This document shows, one piece after another, positions 47,701 through 58,710 of a stretch of DNA of 64,000 bases (the stretch's first letter is position 1; each line of letters starts with the position of its first letter). The stretch lies in contig NC_052356.1 of the NCBI RefSeq assembly GCF_009727055.1, positions 6,894,002 to 6,958,001 of the forward strand, read 5' to 3'. This DNA comes from Benincasa hispida. Lineage: Eukaryota; Streptophyta; Magnoliopsida; Cucurbitales; Cucurbitaceae. The position numbers and the translations under genes were made by a program. The notes below the pieces were generated by a model. That model was given only the letters and a program-made list of their open reading frames with translations, searched no databases and was not told the DNA's origin.

Positions 47701-48549
47701 GAAAGAACAAAACGCTAGGTTTGTCTCAAATATCGTACATTGATAAAATGCTTGTAAAATTTTCTATGCAGAACTCCAAAAGAGGTTTACTCCCTTTCAA
47801 GCATGGAGTTATATTATCTAAGGAATAGTGTCGTAAGACACCTCAAGAGGTTGAGGAAATGAGACAGATCCCTTATGCGTCGATTGTTGGTAGCCTGATG
47901 TATGCAATGTTATGTACTAGACCTGACATCTACTATATAGTGGAGATAGTCAGTAGATATCAGTCTAATATGGGATTTGATCATTGGACCGCCATTAAGA
48001 ACATCCTCAAGTATCTATGGAGAACGAAAGACTACATGGTCGTTTATGGTTCTAAGGATTTGATCCTTATAGGATACACGGACACTGATTTCCAGACTGA
48101 TAAGGTTTATAGGAAATCCACATCAGGGTCAGTGTTTACTTTTAACGGAGGAGCAGTGGTCTGGAGGAGCACCAAGCAAGGGTGCATTGTTGACTCCACC
48201 ATGGAGGCTGAGTATAGTGGCTTGTAAAGCTACTAAGGAAGTTATGTGGCTTAGGAAATTTCTGACTGATCTGAAAGTGGTTCTAGACATGTCAAAGCCC
48301 ATCACCCTTTATTGTAATAATAGTGGTGTTATGGCCAATTTATGAGAGTCTCGGAGTTACAAATGCGAGAAGCACATAGAGTGAAAGTATCATCTCATCC
48401 AAGAGATTGTGCATCGATGGGATGTGATCGTCATACAGATAGGTTTAGAGCACAACGTTATTGATCCATTTGCAAAGGTCCTCACGATTAAGGTGTTTAA
48501 AGGACACCTGCAGATTATGGGTCTACAAGACAGGCCGCGTATAGTCTAG
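44754..48549 (+). pseudogene. element C gag (second part) and pol, decayed
   Basis: Continues the split gag (SLSEVLAKKHEPMITAHEIM, then FGQPS) and passes a lysine-rich linker to protease. GAG pre-integrase follows (RLGHINLNRIERLV and CESCLEGKM), then integrase with HSDLCGPM. RT has KARLVAMGYTQ and YVDDILL (about 47566-47586), and RNase H has YTDTDFQTD, STSGSVFTFNGG and STMEAEY (47859-48227). It ends near 48549 with MGLQDRPRIV. Stops and frameshifts occur throughout (for example 44928, 46370, 47302, 47625), so it is non-functional. Confidence 0.9.
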
Positions 48550-48655
48550 GGCAAGTGGAAGATTTTGCACTGGGCGCGTGTTATGCCCTAGTTTATTTGA
48601 TTTGTGTACTTGTATATTAGTATGAACTGTATAATATACAACTTACTAGCTTTAG

Positions 48656-48669
48656 GACAAGTGGGAGAT
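48656..48669 (+). other. polypurine tract of element C
   Basis: GACAAGTGGGAGAT before the LTR start TGTTGG, the same motif as at 791-805. Confidence 0.8.
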
Positions 48670-50040
48670 TGTTGGGGTTGATGCCCTAAATCTCGTAGGG
48701 TCTATAGTTTATAATTGTATTTTACAAACAATTTGTTTATTTAATTAAATATGAGATATTTTATTTAAAATTTAGTAGCATTAAACCCACAAACTAATAA
48801 ATTAACATCCAAGGTTATCATCTGTAACTTAAACATATATGTAGAGACATACAGGTGGATCATATTTAAGTGATAACCTAAATGGTTTGTAGTAGATGGA
48901 TAATGCTAGATACCTTATTCTGGTGACATTACGAATATGACCTGCTTTGTAGATGTTACGTTTGTTGTAAAGTGTTATAAATGATCTCATCTTGATCATT
49001 CATGTGGAGACATGTGAGCGGGGATATTCTACACAAAGGTGTTTGTATAAGATCAGACCACGAAATGACTAGTCTCATTATCCAACGCCATTCATAATAG
49101 AGATTTACATTTCACCAAGATGACCATAGGTGACATAACTTGAATCTTGAGTGAGTTGTGAACTCTCGCCTATGAGGTGGTCCTTTGATTTGTATGGGTG
49201 AGTGGCTAAATCGCCAACTCAATAGACCTACCATTTTGGGGATTTGTCTGATTGGGGAGTTGGAAACACGGTTACATAAGACGAAAATTCACTCCTTCTC
49301 CAATGTTGGGGAAAATAGATAAATTGCTCCCTTAAGGACTGATTCTGAGGCTTGAACAATGTGACGCCATACCCTCTTCTGGGCTGAGAAGGGTTTATTC
49401 ATAGTTGGACTATGACTTATTATTCATTAGAGGGATCAGTGGTACTTAAGGAGTTAGATGGAACTATAGGGGAAAAACAGTAATTTTGGCCTAGCTGTAT
49501 TTACGATCAATTTGTGAAGGGTCATTGCACTATTGACTGGTTATATTCAATGGACACAGAAATATATCTTTAGTGCGAAGAGTGCAACTGTCGATCTTTA
49601 GTGGAGTGCCCGACAATTAATGAATGTTGAATAATTTAATTAAAAGAGTTTAATTAATTATTCAGGTAATATTGGAGTTTCAATCTACAGGTCCATGAGA
49701 TCCTCTCTGTAGCACAACATGGATTAAATGAGAATCAATTTTGGATTAGTTTGATTTGTTCAAATTAATTGAGCAAATTAGTTATACGTGATATAATTAA
49801 TCTCATTTAATTATATATGATATAATTACTATAATGTATTTGATACATTATAATATAAAGTTTATTTGAGAGAAAATAAATATTTGAATATGATTCAAAT
49901 ATTAATTATGTGAATTGGATTCATATAATTAAATTTAATATAATTGGGGTTTATATTTAATACCATCGATGAGAGAAGTAAAACTATAGGTTATATTATA
50001 TGTAATATAATATTAAACCATAGGTTATATGTTTAATGTC
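48670..50040 (+). repeat. 3' LTR of element C, truncated
   Basis: Starts TGTTGGGG and follows the landmarks of LTR A for about 1.37 kb. It then stops without a CA-type end where EC1-duplication DNA begins (about 50041). Confidence 0.8.
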
Positions 50041-50096
50041 ATATGACCACGCAACGATCTTCGGTGTTGAACGAACCTCCCTCATCTCCGGTGTGC

Positions 50097-50106
50097 GATG
50101 ATGATG

Positions 50107-50151
<45 letters not shown>

Positions 50152-50176
50152 GTAGTAGTGGTAGTAGTAGTAGTAG
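50097..50176. repeat. compound (GAT)n(AAT)n(AGT)n microsatellite
   Basis: About 80 bp of trinucleotide repeats, far longer than the (AAT)n(AAC)n tract at the same place in the other duplicate (58769-58798). The tyrosine- or leucine-rich frames it creates are artefacts. Confidence 0.95.
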
Positions 50177-50689
50177 TAGAATAGTGAAAATGTTACCATT
50201 ACTAATAATGTTTAAAGTGTAGAAATGAATCGACCATGAGATTGAATAGTAGGAATTTTTTGCAAGGCAATAAAACAAGTGAAATGCATATGTATGCAAT
50301 TAACATTAAGGTAGATCGAGTCTATTTGATGTCAAAAGGTAAATGAACAATATATTATTGTACTAGACTCTTAGAAAAAAGTTGTTTCATTCTTTTAATG
50401 TTATTTCCTTGAGAAAGTTTATTTATTTTAGTTACCTTTATCTAATTGATATCCCACATGTATTAAATTGTATTTTAATTTAAATTTTGTGATAATAAAT
50501 TTCAAAATATATTACAAAATAAGGGCCATTGTGATCTCTCTCTCTCACACATATGTATATATATANAGTAGTACACCTAAAAAGCTCTTTCATTTCATTT
50601 CATTTCATTTCTTGGATGGATAATCATGATTACTTCATTAATTAATTGAAATTGAGGATAATAATGATAATAGTGATCAGTATGTATAT

Positions 50690-50726
50690 ATATATATATA
50701 TATATATCACACACATATATATATAA
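50690..50726. repeat. (TA)n/(CA)n microsatellite
   Basis: TA dinucleotides, a short CACACA run, then TA again. A related CT/CA/TA run near 50540-50565 contains the single N at 50566. Confidence 0.85.
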
Positions 50727-50971
50727 ACTAATGTTGAAAATTAATTTTATTCTACAGGGACTAAGAAGTGTATGGACTTTCTGCTTAATTCAAGAAGAAA
50801 TTAAAAGGTCAAACTTTGAGTACTTATAATAGATAAATATATTCTTCAAAAGCAACAGAAATACAACATCTTGATTATAAAGTGAAAAATGTTGAAAACA
50901 CAACTAAGCATAATATTGGAGTAGTAACTAAGAGCCCCATAGTTATTTTATTACAATAATCACTTTCATTT

Positions 50972-51173
50972 TCATGGGACGAAGATTTTGAGCTCATTCT
51001 TCCACTTTATAGAAGGTATCATTGCTAGCTTAGAAGATGATGTTGTTGAAAGATCAGTATCAACTATGGTATCACAATAAGCTTCAAGGATGTCACCTTC
51101 TTCAATTGTGTATCCTAAAGAACCAAGTAACGTAGGCGAACACTCATGTTGAATGATTTTGATGGCTTGACAA
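50972..51173 (-). pseudogene. EC1-like gene fragment (C-terminal third)
   Basis: Retains about 67 codons in frame with the C-terminal part of the intact gene at 59466-59888: from CQAIKIIQHECSP, through the LGYTIEEGDILEAYCDT region, to the final KIFVP and stop. Homology ends abruptly in the middle of the Cys-Cys motif. The first two thirds, with signal peptide and the N-terminal cysteines, are missing. The frame is still open, so the break seems relatively young or is a clean truncation. Confidence 0.88.
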
Positions 51174-51540
51174 TGAAATATGAGGTAAAAATTAGAGAAA
51201 GTGAATAAATCAACTTAGCAAATTTCAGCACTAGAGAAAGAGTGGGTTTTTTTTAAAAAAAATTCAATGTCATCTTGCCACATCAACATCTATAATTTTT
51301 GTATATTGAGTTTAAAGTTATTTTTTAGAGAGGAACCTTTTAAACATATTCTCGAAAGCTTAGAAACCAAAATGACCAATTTGAAACATCATGGACTAAA
51401 TGCACCTGTTTTTCAAATTCAAGAACCACAAATGTATTTTTTCCTTAGGTTTTTCTAGCTCAATTTTAGAAAATTGAACTTAAAATTAGGAAAGGTAATT
51501 AATTAATTTCTTTATTTACTAGTTTAATTTATTTTAGTAC
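51174..51540. other. rearranged flank of the broken EC1 copy
   Basis: About 51174-51454 has no match to the intact copy. 51455-51540 (TAGCTCAATTTTAGAAAATT, TTTCTTTATTTACTAGTT) matches 60350-60440, which lies far upstream of the intact gene. The segment between these anchors in the intact locus (59668-60349) is therefore missing or replaced here. Confidence 0.6.
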
Positions 51541-51543
51541 AAT

Positions 51544-52260
51544 CACTACAAGAAATTTGACCTTTATGTCGGTTGGAAAAACTAAAAATGGATGTATAAT
51601 GTCATTTTTTTTTAAATGGATCTTTAATGTCATTTTTAGACTAACAATAAAGATATACTTTAATGTCGATTTTAAATCGACATTGTAGATACCCATTTAT
51701 TTTTTTAGTAAAGTATCCTCTCTCTTTCGTTTAATTTCTCTAATATTTTTCTTCTCTCCTTTCTCACTTCTCTCTTCCAAATCCTCTTGTTACCTTTGAC
51801 TTCATCACTTTCCAACCCTTGTTGTTTGTCCGTCAATCGTGGGTGGAGTCTGTTGTGATCTATCGATTGTCGATTGTGGCTGCAGGTCCGTTCGCCATGT
51901 AGGTCCATTCGTCGTGCAGATCCGACCTCTATTCGTTGATCCAGCCTCCGTTTGTCTTTGATTGTGTAATTCTACTGTGGATCCTACCTCCGTTCGACAT
52001 GCATGCAGATTCAGCCTCTATTTGGTGTGTAGGTCTCTCGTTTGCCGTGACTGTTCACGTGTCTGTTGTGGTTTGGCCTCCATTCGTACTCATGCAGATC
52101 CAGAACTATTGTCCTTCTTCTGATTCGATGTGCATTCGCCAAATATGGTCGTCGGTTTTTCGGATCCAGTTGTTGATTACTTTGATTTTGAGGTATGAAA
52201 CGTCTTCTCTTTCTTAGTAATTGATGCACACCTATACACCTATACATGAATATCCTTCTT
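51544..52260 (+). mobile_element. CACTA-type left end and 5' region
   Basis: CACTACAAGAAA at 51544 is the classic CACTA terminus. Sub-terminal units with ATGTC follow (TTTATGTCGG, TTAATGTCAT, TTTAATGTCGAT) and include a near-perfect inverted repeat at 51662-51684. From about 51720 the sequence is pyrimidine-rich and then less AT-rich, like a transposon 5' UTR or captured DNA. No matching right end with the same sub-terminal repeat was found. Confidence 0.65.
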
Positions 52261-53403
52261 CTTCGCCAATAATGAGCAGAATGTATTCTCTAATATCTTT
52301 ACTTTTGTGAACTAGTTGCTTGAGATGCTTTTAATAGATTTTTTTTCACTTTGAGATTGTAGAATTTGTTAAGGTGAATAGTGTGGTTGCAGGTGGCTTG
52401 CTTTATTTTATAACCTTCGAGGCAAAGCCGAGTGGAATGCACGATGACCATGGTGTTGAGAATCCCACATTGGAAAAACTAAGGGGACTCACACTCTTTA
52501 TAAGATAGATAGGTTACTTCTCTCATTGCCAATTGATTTTGAGATGGAACCCCATACTATCAAAGACATGGGACAACAATATTTCAAGTTCGATTGTTTG
52601 ATGTCACTGAGGAAACAGAGATGGATTTTTGTAGGTTAGTACAATCTGGTTGATAATTCATTGTACAGTCTGGTTCATAAGTTTTTAGGCAATGAGAAGT
52701 CTGTACTCTGTGTTTAATTAGATTTTATATCTTCAAAATCATATCTACTTCTTGAGGAGGATGAAATCTCTAGAAACAGAACCCTCTGTGTGGAAAAAAC
52801 AAACTGCTCAAGAAGCAATTGGCTTATATTATTGAAGGCTGCATGTCTGTTTCTTTATGAAAACTAGAGTATGATAAGTGTATGAAAATAGTTTTTGCTT
52901 CGATGTCGAACCCTCACTTGTTCAGCCGAGTGTGTGTTACTCTTTTCTTGAACAGGCAGACCATCTCAGGTAACAAACTTTGAAGAGAATGTCTCACATC
53001 CTAACCACCAAACAGGAAGCTCAAGGCTTTGCTTGCTTTGGGTGAGTACTTCTACTGTCTCCACCTTTTTGTAAACATTCCTTTTGTGTTCATAAGTTAT
53101 ATTTTCTCATCGTTTAAAAACTTACACCAACTTTTTGTAGAGTTCATATCTTGCATTGGAAATTTAGAATCACCATCGTGGAAGCAAAGAAGTTGTACTT
53201 GAATGCATTTCCAGAATCACTTTTTGGTGAAGTCAAGGTAATGGATGTCTTGTTGTTTCATCATTCAAGCTAAGTTTGATGTTTATATAGTGATTCCCAA
53301 CATTTTCTTTATTATTATTATTATTAATTTTTGGCCTTCAAAACTTTTCTAAAGGACTTTGGTATGTTTGCAATCATACTTTTCCAATTAATTCATGTTT
53401 TTT
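52261..53403 (+). other. possible captured or decayed exons inside CACTA-like DNA
   Basis: At 53144-53240 a stretch preceded by TTTTTGTAG and followed by GTCAAG|GTAATG looks like an exon. One frame reads HILHWKFRITIVEAKKLYL and a little further. I do not recognise it. At 52440-52560 there is a widespread LTR/TRIM-like plant repeat (see next entry). Confidence 0.25.
52452..52554 (+). repeat. TRIM/LTR-like fragment
   Basis: TGTTGAGAATCCCACATTGG, then CTTTATAAG and GAGATGGAACCCCA. The TGTTGAGAATCCCACATTGG start and a TATA-like CTTTATAAG are recurrent in short plant LTRs. No second LTR was found nearby. Confidence 0.35.
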
Positions 53404-54337
53404 TGTTGGTTTGTATGTCCTAAAACCCGTAGTTTATAATCTTTGAACATATTCTATTTGCAATAAAGTTGTTTTGAGGTTTATTCAATAAAGTTTTATT
53501 GAACATGTAAATTGCACTTGTAATAGCCCAAATCCAATAAACTAACAAACCCCTGGCTATATCATGAATACTTAAACTTTATGTAGAGACATAAAAGATG
53601 ATCAGGTTTGAGTATAAAGCCAAAACGGTCTATAAGTATAAGAATAAGATTGAGTATCTTACCCTAAGGACACTATGGATGCGACCCACTTTTTATTTGA
53701 TACAAACGATGTGATCCTGAAATCGTTCATGTAGAGACATGTGAGTGGGGGCATCCTATGTAAAAGATGTTTGCATAAGACTGGACCACGAAATAGTCAC
53801 TTTTCTTTATAACACCATTTACTGTTAAAACTAACTATTTCAACTTGATGACTTAAGGTAACTTGATCTTAATCCTAAACTAACTATGAACTTTTGTTTA
53901 TTCAAAACTATCCTTTAATCTGCATGGGTGAAAGTGGCTCAACGATGCCAACTCAATAAGTCTCCCATCTTAGGGGTAAACTCGGGTAGATAGCTAGGGA
54001 CATAGTCCTGGAAGATGAAAATCACTTTGACCCGATTTTGGGGTTAGCAGATAGGTTGTTCCTTAAGTACTGACTCATAGTCTTGAACAAGGGACCTCGC
54101 CCTGTTTATGATTGAGAGGGACTCGGTTTATTGGTAGGACTATAAACCAATTGTTCATTAGTGGATCCATGGAGACTTAAGGAGCAAGATGTAATATAGG
54201 GGTAAAATGGTAATTTTGACCAAGCTGTAAATACGAACAACCTGTGAATGATTGACTTATTGATCATGGTTAAATCAAATGGATAGAAATATATCTACAA
54301 TGAGAAGAGTGTAACTACTGGGCTTTAGTGGAGTGTG
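53404..54337 (+). repeat. copia LTR fragment G
   Basis: Starts TGTTGGTTTGTATGTCC and follows the landmarks of the element F LTR (CACGAAATAGTCACTTTTCT, GGGTTAGCAGATAGGTTGTT, GGCTTTAGTGGAGTGT). It stops near 54337, where CACTA-like sub-terminal sequence begins. No internal retrotransposon sequence is attached, so it is a truncated solo LTR. Confidence 0.75.
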
Positions 54338-55111
54338 TTTTCCCGACGAAATACACTTTGCGTCGGCAAAAGCATATTTTAAACAATAAATATTTTCAAT
54401 TCAATTGACAGATTTCTGCCAACATTTTATATGTGTCGACATAAGTTGTTTAGAATTTTATATATAATTTGTAACAATTAAATAACCACATTTTTATTTC
54501 CTTAATACCTAATTATAAACAAACAAAAATTATCTTCAAACAAATCAATTGTGGACAAATATAATAAAAGTAAACTTGTATATTAAAATTAAGACTATAT
54601 TCAATACACAGTATAAAATTCTATGAACAAAAACTGTGTATACAATTGAATTTGAGCATTTCTAGCTTCTTCCAAATCCCCTACACAAAAAAATTTTAAT
54701 CTTCTAAGCCACAATACCCTAAGCCCAAATAAATGAGATACTAAACCAAAATAAGTAACCATCTCTAATCTTCTTGCAATCTCCAAGAAATGATTTTTAA
54801 AAATTTACATGAACAACTTGAAATAAGAAAAACAAATAAAAATCAACGAAGAAAAATGCACAAAAAGATCTTAACAATCACACAAAGACTTAAACAAAAT
54901 ATTTAAAATGGTTATGAGGAATGATTCCTCTCTCAAGCTACAAACATGTCGTCAATGTTCATAATTAATACATGGACACCACAAACAACCATTTTACTGT
55001 CTAAAAAGTGACTAAAATGGTTATAGTTAAGACGTGAACCCTTCCCCCACGAAACAAGCGTGTCATAAATCTACTTCAACAAATACATAAATGCCCTTTA
55101 AACCTAAACAA

Positions 55112-55830
55112 CAATCGGATCTCTACAAATAAGTCAAGAACAAAGTTCCTTTAAAGTGCACAATTAGGCTTCAAGATAACCTAAAAAACAATTAGAACAT
55201 ATACATCTCCCTTTCCCCTCCCCCCAAGCTACGAATATGTCCTAGTTCTACCTAAATGCCATTTAAACCTACGAAGTAGCAATAAATACATAGAAAGCGT
55301 TGAAGTGAACCCCTTCCCCCTAAATCCACCTAAATTTCTTTCAAAAGCATATAACTCAATTCTCAGATCCTACAAATAAGCCAAGAACAAAGTTCCTTTA
55401 AAGTGCACATTTAGCTTCAAGATAATCTAAAATACAATTCGAACATATACGTCTCCCCTCCCCTTGCTACGAACGTGTCCTAGTTCCACCTAAACGCCAT
55501 TTAAACCTACAAAGTAGCAACAATTACATAAAAAGCATCGAACTGAACCCTTCCTCCCTAAATCCAAAATTTTCCTCAAGACTAAACTCGTCATTCGATA
55601 GTCCTAAAAATATATAACTCAACTCTCAGATCCCTGCAAATAAGACAAGAACAAAGTTCCTTTAAAGTGCACATTAGGCTTCAAGATAATCTAAAAAACA
55701 ATTAGAACATATACATCCCCCAAGATACAAATGTGTCCTAGTTCTACCTAAATGTCATTTAAACCTACATAGTAGCAACAAATACATAGAAAGCATCGAA
55801 GTGAACCCCTCCCCCTAAACTAGGAACATA
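55112..55830. repeat. tandem repeat, three units of about 250-265 bp
   Basis: AACAAAGTTCCTTTAAAGTG recurs at 55139, 55386 and 55650. Each copy is followed by GCTTCAAGATAA, TGTCCTAGTT, CATTTAAACCTAC and a C-rich segment. Periods are 247 and 264 bp. Confidence 0.9.
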
Positions 55831-55888
55831 ATTCAATAGTCTTAATTGCCCTTTAAACCTACAAAGTGGCAACAAATACACTAAAACA

Positions 55889-56015
55889 CACATATTTAAA
55901 GTGGCTACCATAACTGTAGGATAGCCACAAACCAAACAAATGAAATTCCTAAACCTACTAAAACAGTCATATTTGAAGTGGCTACCATAATTATAGGCTA
56001 GCCTCACAACAACCA
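55889..56015. repeat. tandem pair of about 77-80 bp
   Basis: AAGTGGCTACCATAACTGTA and AAGTGGCTACCATAATTATA, both preceded by CATATTT and followed by a GCC-CACAA motif. Confidence 0.8.
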
Positions 56016-57454
56016 AATTAAGTTGCTAAATCCACTAACCATAACTGAAAGTTTTCATAACTTACATAGTTGTTTAAAAGTCCATCTCCTTGCATTTGTT
56101 GTGCAACAAACTGTCTTGTGATTTTAGTTGTGGTCTCAATGGCGTTGCTAAACTTTGTGCAAAGATGCTTACTGGTTTTCCTATAACAAGATCAAATATA
56201 CTACTTCAATTAAAGGTTACAATAATATTTAGATGTTCAACCTAAGACATACTACTATCACCTGATGCAATGGTCATGCCTTTCTCTATCGAGGGACTCG
56301 TAGCCAAAGTGTTAGCTTCCCTAACTAGTTTATCTGCTAGACGATCTTAACATTGTCCTACAATAATTATATAGCCACACCAAACATGAATAAGTTCCTA
56401 AATGTTTGTAAGTGTTACTTTAACACAAAAAAAGCTACAGAAGTTCCTAAAGAGTAACACTTTGACTCTCTTAACACAATCTAAAAAGTTCCTTTAAAGT
56501 GTTGAATTGATAATTTTACTCTCAATACAACCTAAAAAGTTCCTAAACCCAAACTAGAAAGCTCTTAAAAAGTGTCCAAATAGTGCTTTGATTCTCAAAG
56601 TAAAGTTTTTTTTTAGGAAAATATCCAATAAAAACAACCAACACAATAATGTATTTTTCCAAAAAGAATTGCATCAAGGTCTCTTTATATTCATTAGTAT
56701 ATGCTTATCTTTAATTAGAAAATATTAAGGAAGTATTTAAAGTATTATTAACATACTAGGAGGGCATGTTTGTCATTAGGAGGTATTAGTAAAAATGTTA
56801 TATAGTAACGAATGATGATTTCAAATAACTTCGGCTCAAATGAATAACTATTTTGTTAATTTACTACATTCATGTATGTTGGGAGATTCTAATGAAAGGG
56901 AAATAGACAAACAAATAAGTTCGATGCAACTTATTTTGTTGGAAGATTCTAAGTGTCAGTCAAGCAAAACTTGAACAATTCACACAAAACCTATACTATA
57001 ATCAAGAGAAAAAGGAAGAAAAATTTGTTTTATGAGTAAAGAAATATTCCCTTATTTCTTTCCCAAATAAATAAATAAATAAAAAAAGAAAGACAAAAAT
57101 ATCACCCAAGTCTCCAATTCACATTAACACAAAAACGAATGGATAAACTCATAATGAAATACAAATTCACTCCAAAATAATAATAATAATAAAGTTTATG
57201 TTCTTCCATTTAATTTAACAAAAGAACCAAATGGTAAAAAAATATAAAACCTCTTGAAATCCATGGCTGTAGTGAAACATATAAAACTATGGTAAACCTT
57301 ACAGAGAAGCACTTACAGAGAGTTTACGGAAGAGGAAAGGGGAGGTGATACCGATAAGGAGGAGTGGGGATGGGAACTACGATTGTTGGGTGGAGATTCG
57401 AATGGCGAAGTGGAGCAGCAACGTGGAGAACAACGTGAATCATGCGGCTGTGGC

Positions 57455-57560
57455 AGAACTAGCATGCGGCGACGTCGGATCTAGCATGCGGCAACGTCAA
57501 AGGTAGCGTGTGGCGGCTGGAAGGTAATGTGCGAGGGCATCGAAGGTAGCGTGCAATGGA
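57455..57560. repeat. GC-rich minisatellite of about 22-24 bp units
   Basis: Degenerate units beginning TAGCATGCGGCGACGTC, TAGCATGCGGCAACGTC, TAGCGTGTGGCGGCTGG and TAGCGTGCAATGG. It sits in the GC-rich segment just inside the right end of the CACTA-like element. Confidence 0.75.
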
Positions 57561-57770
57561 AAAGAGTTTTTTTTTTTTTAAATGACTTTGGTCCACGCAT
57601 ATTTTCGTTGGGATAAGTCCGATTTTTTGTCGGTATATATCTTTAAAAAATGGTGGCATTACACTATTTTGATCGACAAATTAAAATTTCATCAGGAGAA
57701 GTACATCTATACCAATGAAAATGTATTTGTCGGGAAAAAAAGTAGCAAAACAGATAAAAATTCTTGTAAT

Positions 57771-58130
57771 ATTATGAAGAGAGAGAAAATGACTTAAACA
57801 GAAGTAGGTTATTCCAATGAATCAAGAAATCTAGAGTTTATATAGAGGGGATAGCATATTTATTAATTAGGGAAACGAAAGAATATGATAAGCGCAGACA
57901 AGTTAATAGGATTTTGTAACTTTAGTTATTATTATAACTTAATGGTAGTAGTGGTCGTTTTTACTAATTTCTTTATTTTCTAATAATTGATGAAATTCCA
58001 AGAAGTAAAACGTTTTATAATAATGTCTTTTAGTATCTTTTCTTCATGTTAGCTCTCCACATTCACCCTTCAATTTATCTCTCCTCTATGTTTTATTTTT
58101 CTCCATCATTTTATATTTTCGTTTTATTTT
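57771..58130 (-). promoter_or_regulatory. orphan EC1-type promoter block
   Basis: On the minus strand it matches the promoter/5' UTR of the intact EC1-like gene (about 59889-60200). It shares the TATA box CTATATAAAC (57836-57846 against 59991-60000), the CGTTTTATAAT and GCTCTCCAC upstream blocks, and the AGAGAGAAAA just before the start codon position. No coding sequence follows: a CACTA-like end begins where the ATG should be. It is probably the promoter of the broken duplicate at 50972. Confidence 0.65.
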
Positions 58131-58710
58131 TTAGACCTCCAAATTTATAGTACAAATTTATATCCGTTGAACTATATTTATGTTGGACTCATTATATTTT
58201 TACTTAATTAATCCAAAAATTTTGGATGAATGCAAATATGACTTTCACTACAACGAAAAGAGGAAAATAAAGTGTCATAAAATCTAAAATATGTATGTTT
58301 TTGGCAGGAAAAGATGGAAATTTTCGTATTTATGAAAATTATGACAGTTTTTCAATGTTATAGTCTATAACTTTTATTAAGTGTCGTTGATTTGGGAGTT
58401 TATTTAAGGATAGAAAAAAGAAAGTAAAAATAAGGAAAGGAAAATAAATTAAAATCAAACCCTAGCCTAGCCCCTCCATAATTTTTTTATCTTCTCCCGT
58501 GAAAACATTAGCCCCTTTCACCTTAAAGCTTCATTCCGGTAATTGTGAGCATTGCAACTGAGTTTCTTCTGCTCCGGTGACAACTTTGAGCATGTGGCGG
58601 AGGCCGGAGAGCAACAACGAACCCACAAACGAAGGTGTTCTTTCTCCGATGACTGACAACAAAGGTGGCTACGAGTGAACAATGACGAGTTCTGTCGTTT
58701 GTGCGAGACC
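58131..58710. other. intergenic DNA with a CACTACAACGAAAAG motif
   Basis: A CACTA-like start CACTACAACGAAAAG occurs at about 58247, and AAGTGTC motifs follow. The more GC-rich 58450-58710 shows no recognised gene on either strand. Confidence 0.35.

Larger units (their letters stand above)
50041..51171 (-). repeat. segmental duplication, broken copy (EC1 3' flank and C-terminus)
   Basis: Matches 58711-59667 in order: CATCTCCGGTGTGC, GTGAAAATGTTACCATTACT, AATAAAACAAGTGAA, TTAACATTAAGGTAG, and then the end of the EC1-like gene. It is about 180 bp longer than the other copy, largely through expanded microsatellites and an inserted block near 50540-50740. Confidence 0.85.
54338..57770. mobile_element. 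non-autonomous CACTA-like element
   Basis: The left sub-terminal TTTTCCCGACGAAATACA and the reverse complement of the right one, TTTTTTCCCGACAAATACAT, are inverted copies. Further CGTCGG/GTCGG units lie on both sides. The right end continues for about 35 bp to TTCTTGTAAT, a decayed CACTA terminus, while the left terminus is missing at the junction with LTR G. There is no transposase frame. The body holds tandem repeats (55112-55820, 55889-56010) and a GC-rich minisatellite near the right end. Confidence 0.6.

Noticed and set aside
49996..50299. Open frames with long tyrosine, leucine or serine runs
   Set aside because: They are created by the (AAT)n/(AGT)n microsatellite and have no counterpart in the duplicate at 58711.
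51705..52247. Two opposing frames of about 70-90 codons
   Set aside because: They overlap on opposite strands in CACTA-like 5' sequence with no domain signature.
55112..55830. CRISPR-like array
   Set aside because: The repeats are about 250 bp, in tandem and without distinct spacers, in a plant nuclear transposon; this is an ordinary tandem repeat.
51544..57770. One single CACTA element from 51544 to 57770
   Set aside because: The sub-terminal repeats at the two ends differ (ATGTCGGTT versus CCCGACAAATAC), the terminal CACTA and TTCTTGTAAT ends differ, and the 3-bp flanks do not match. At least two elements plus an LTR fragment fit better.
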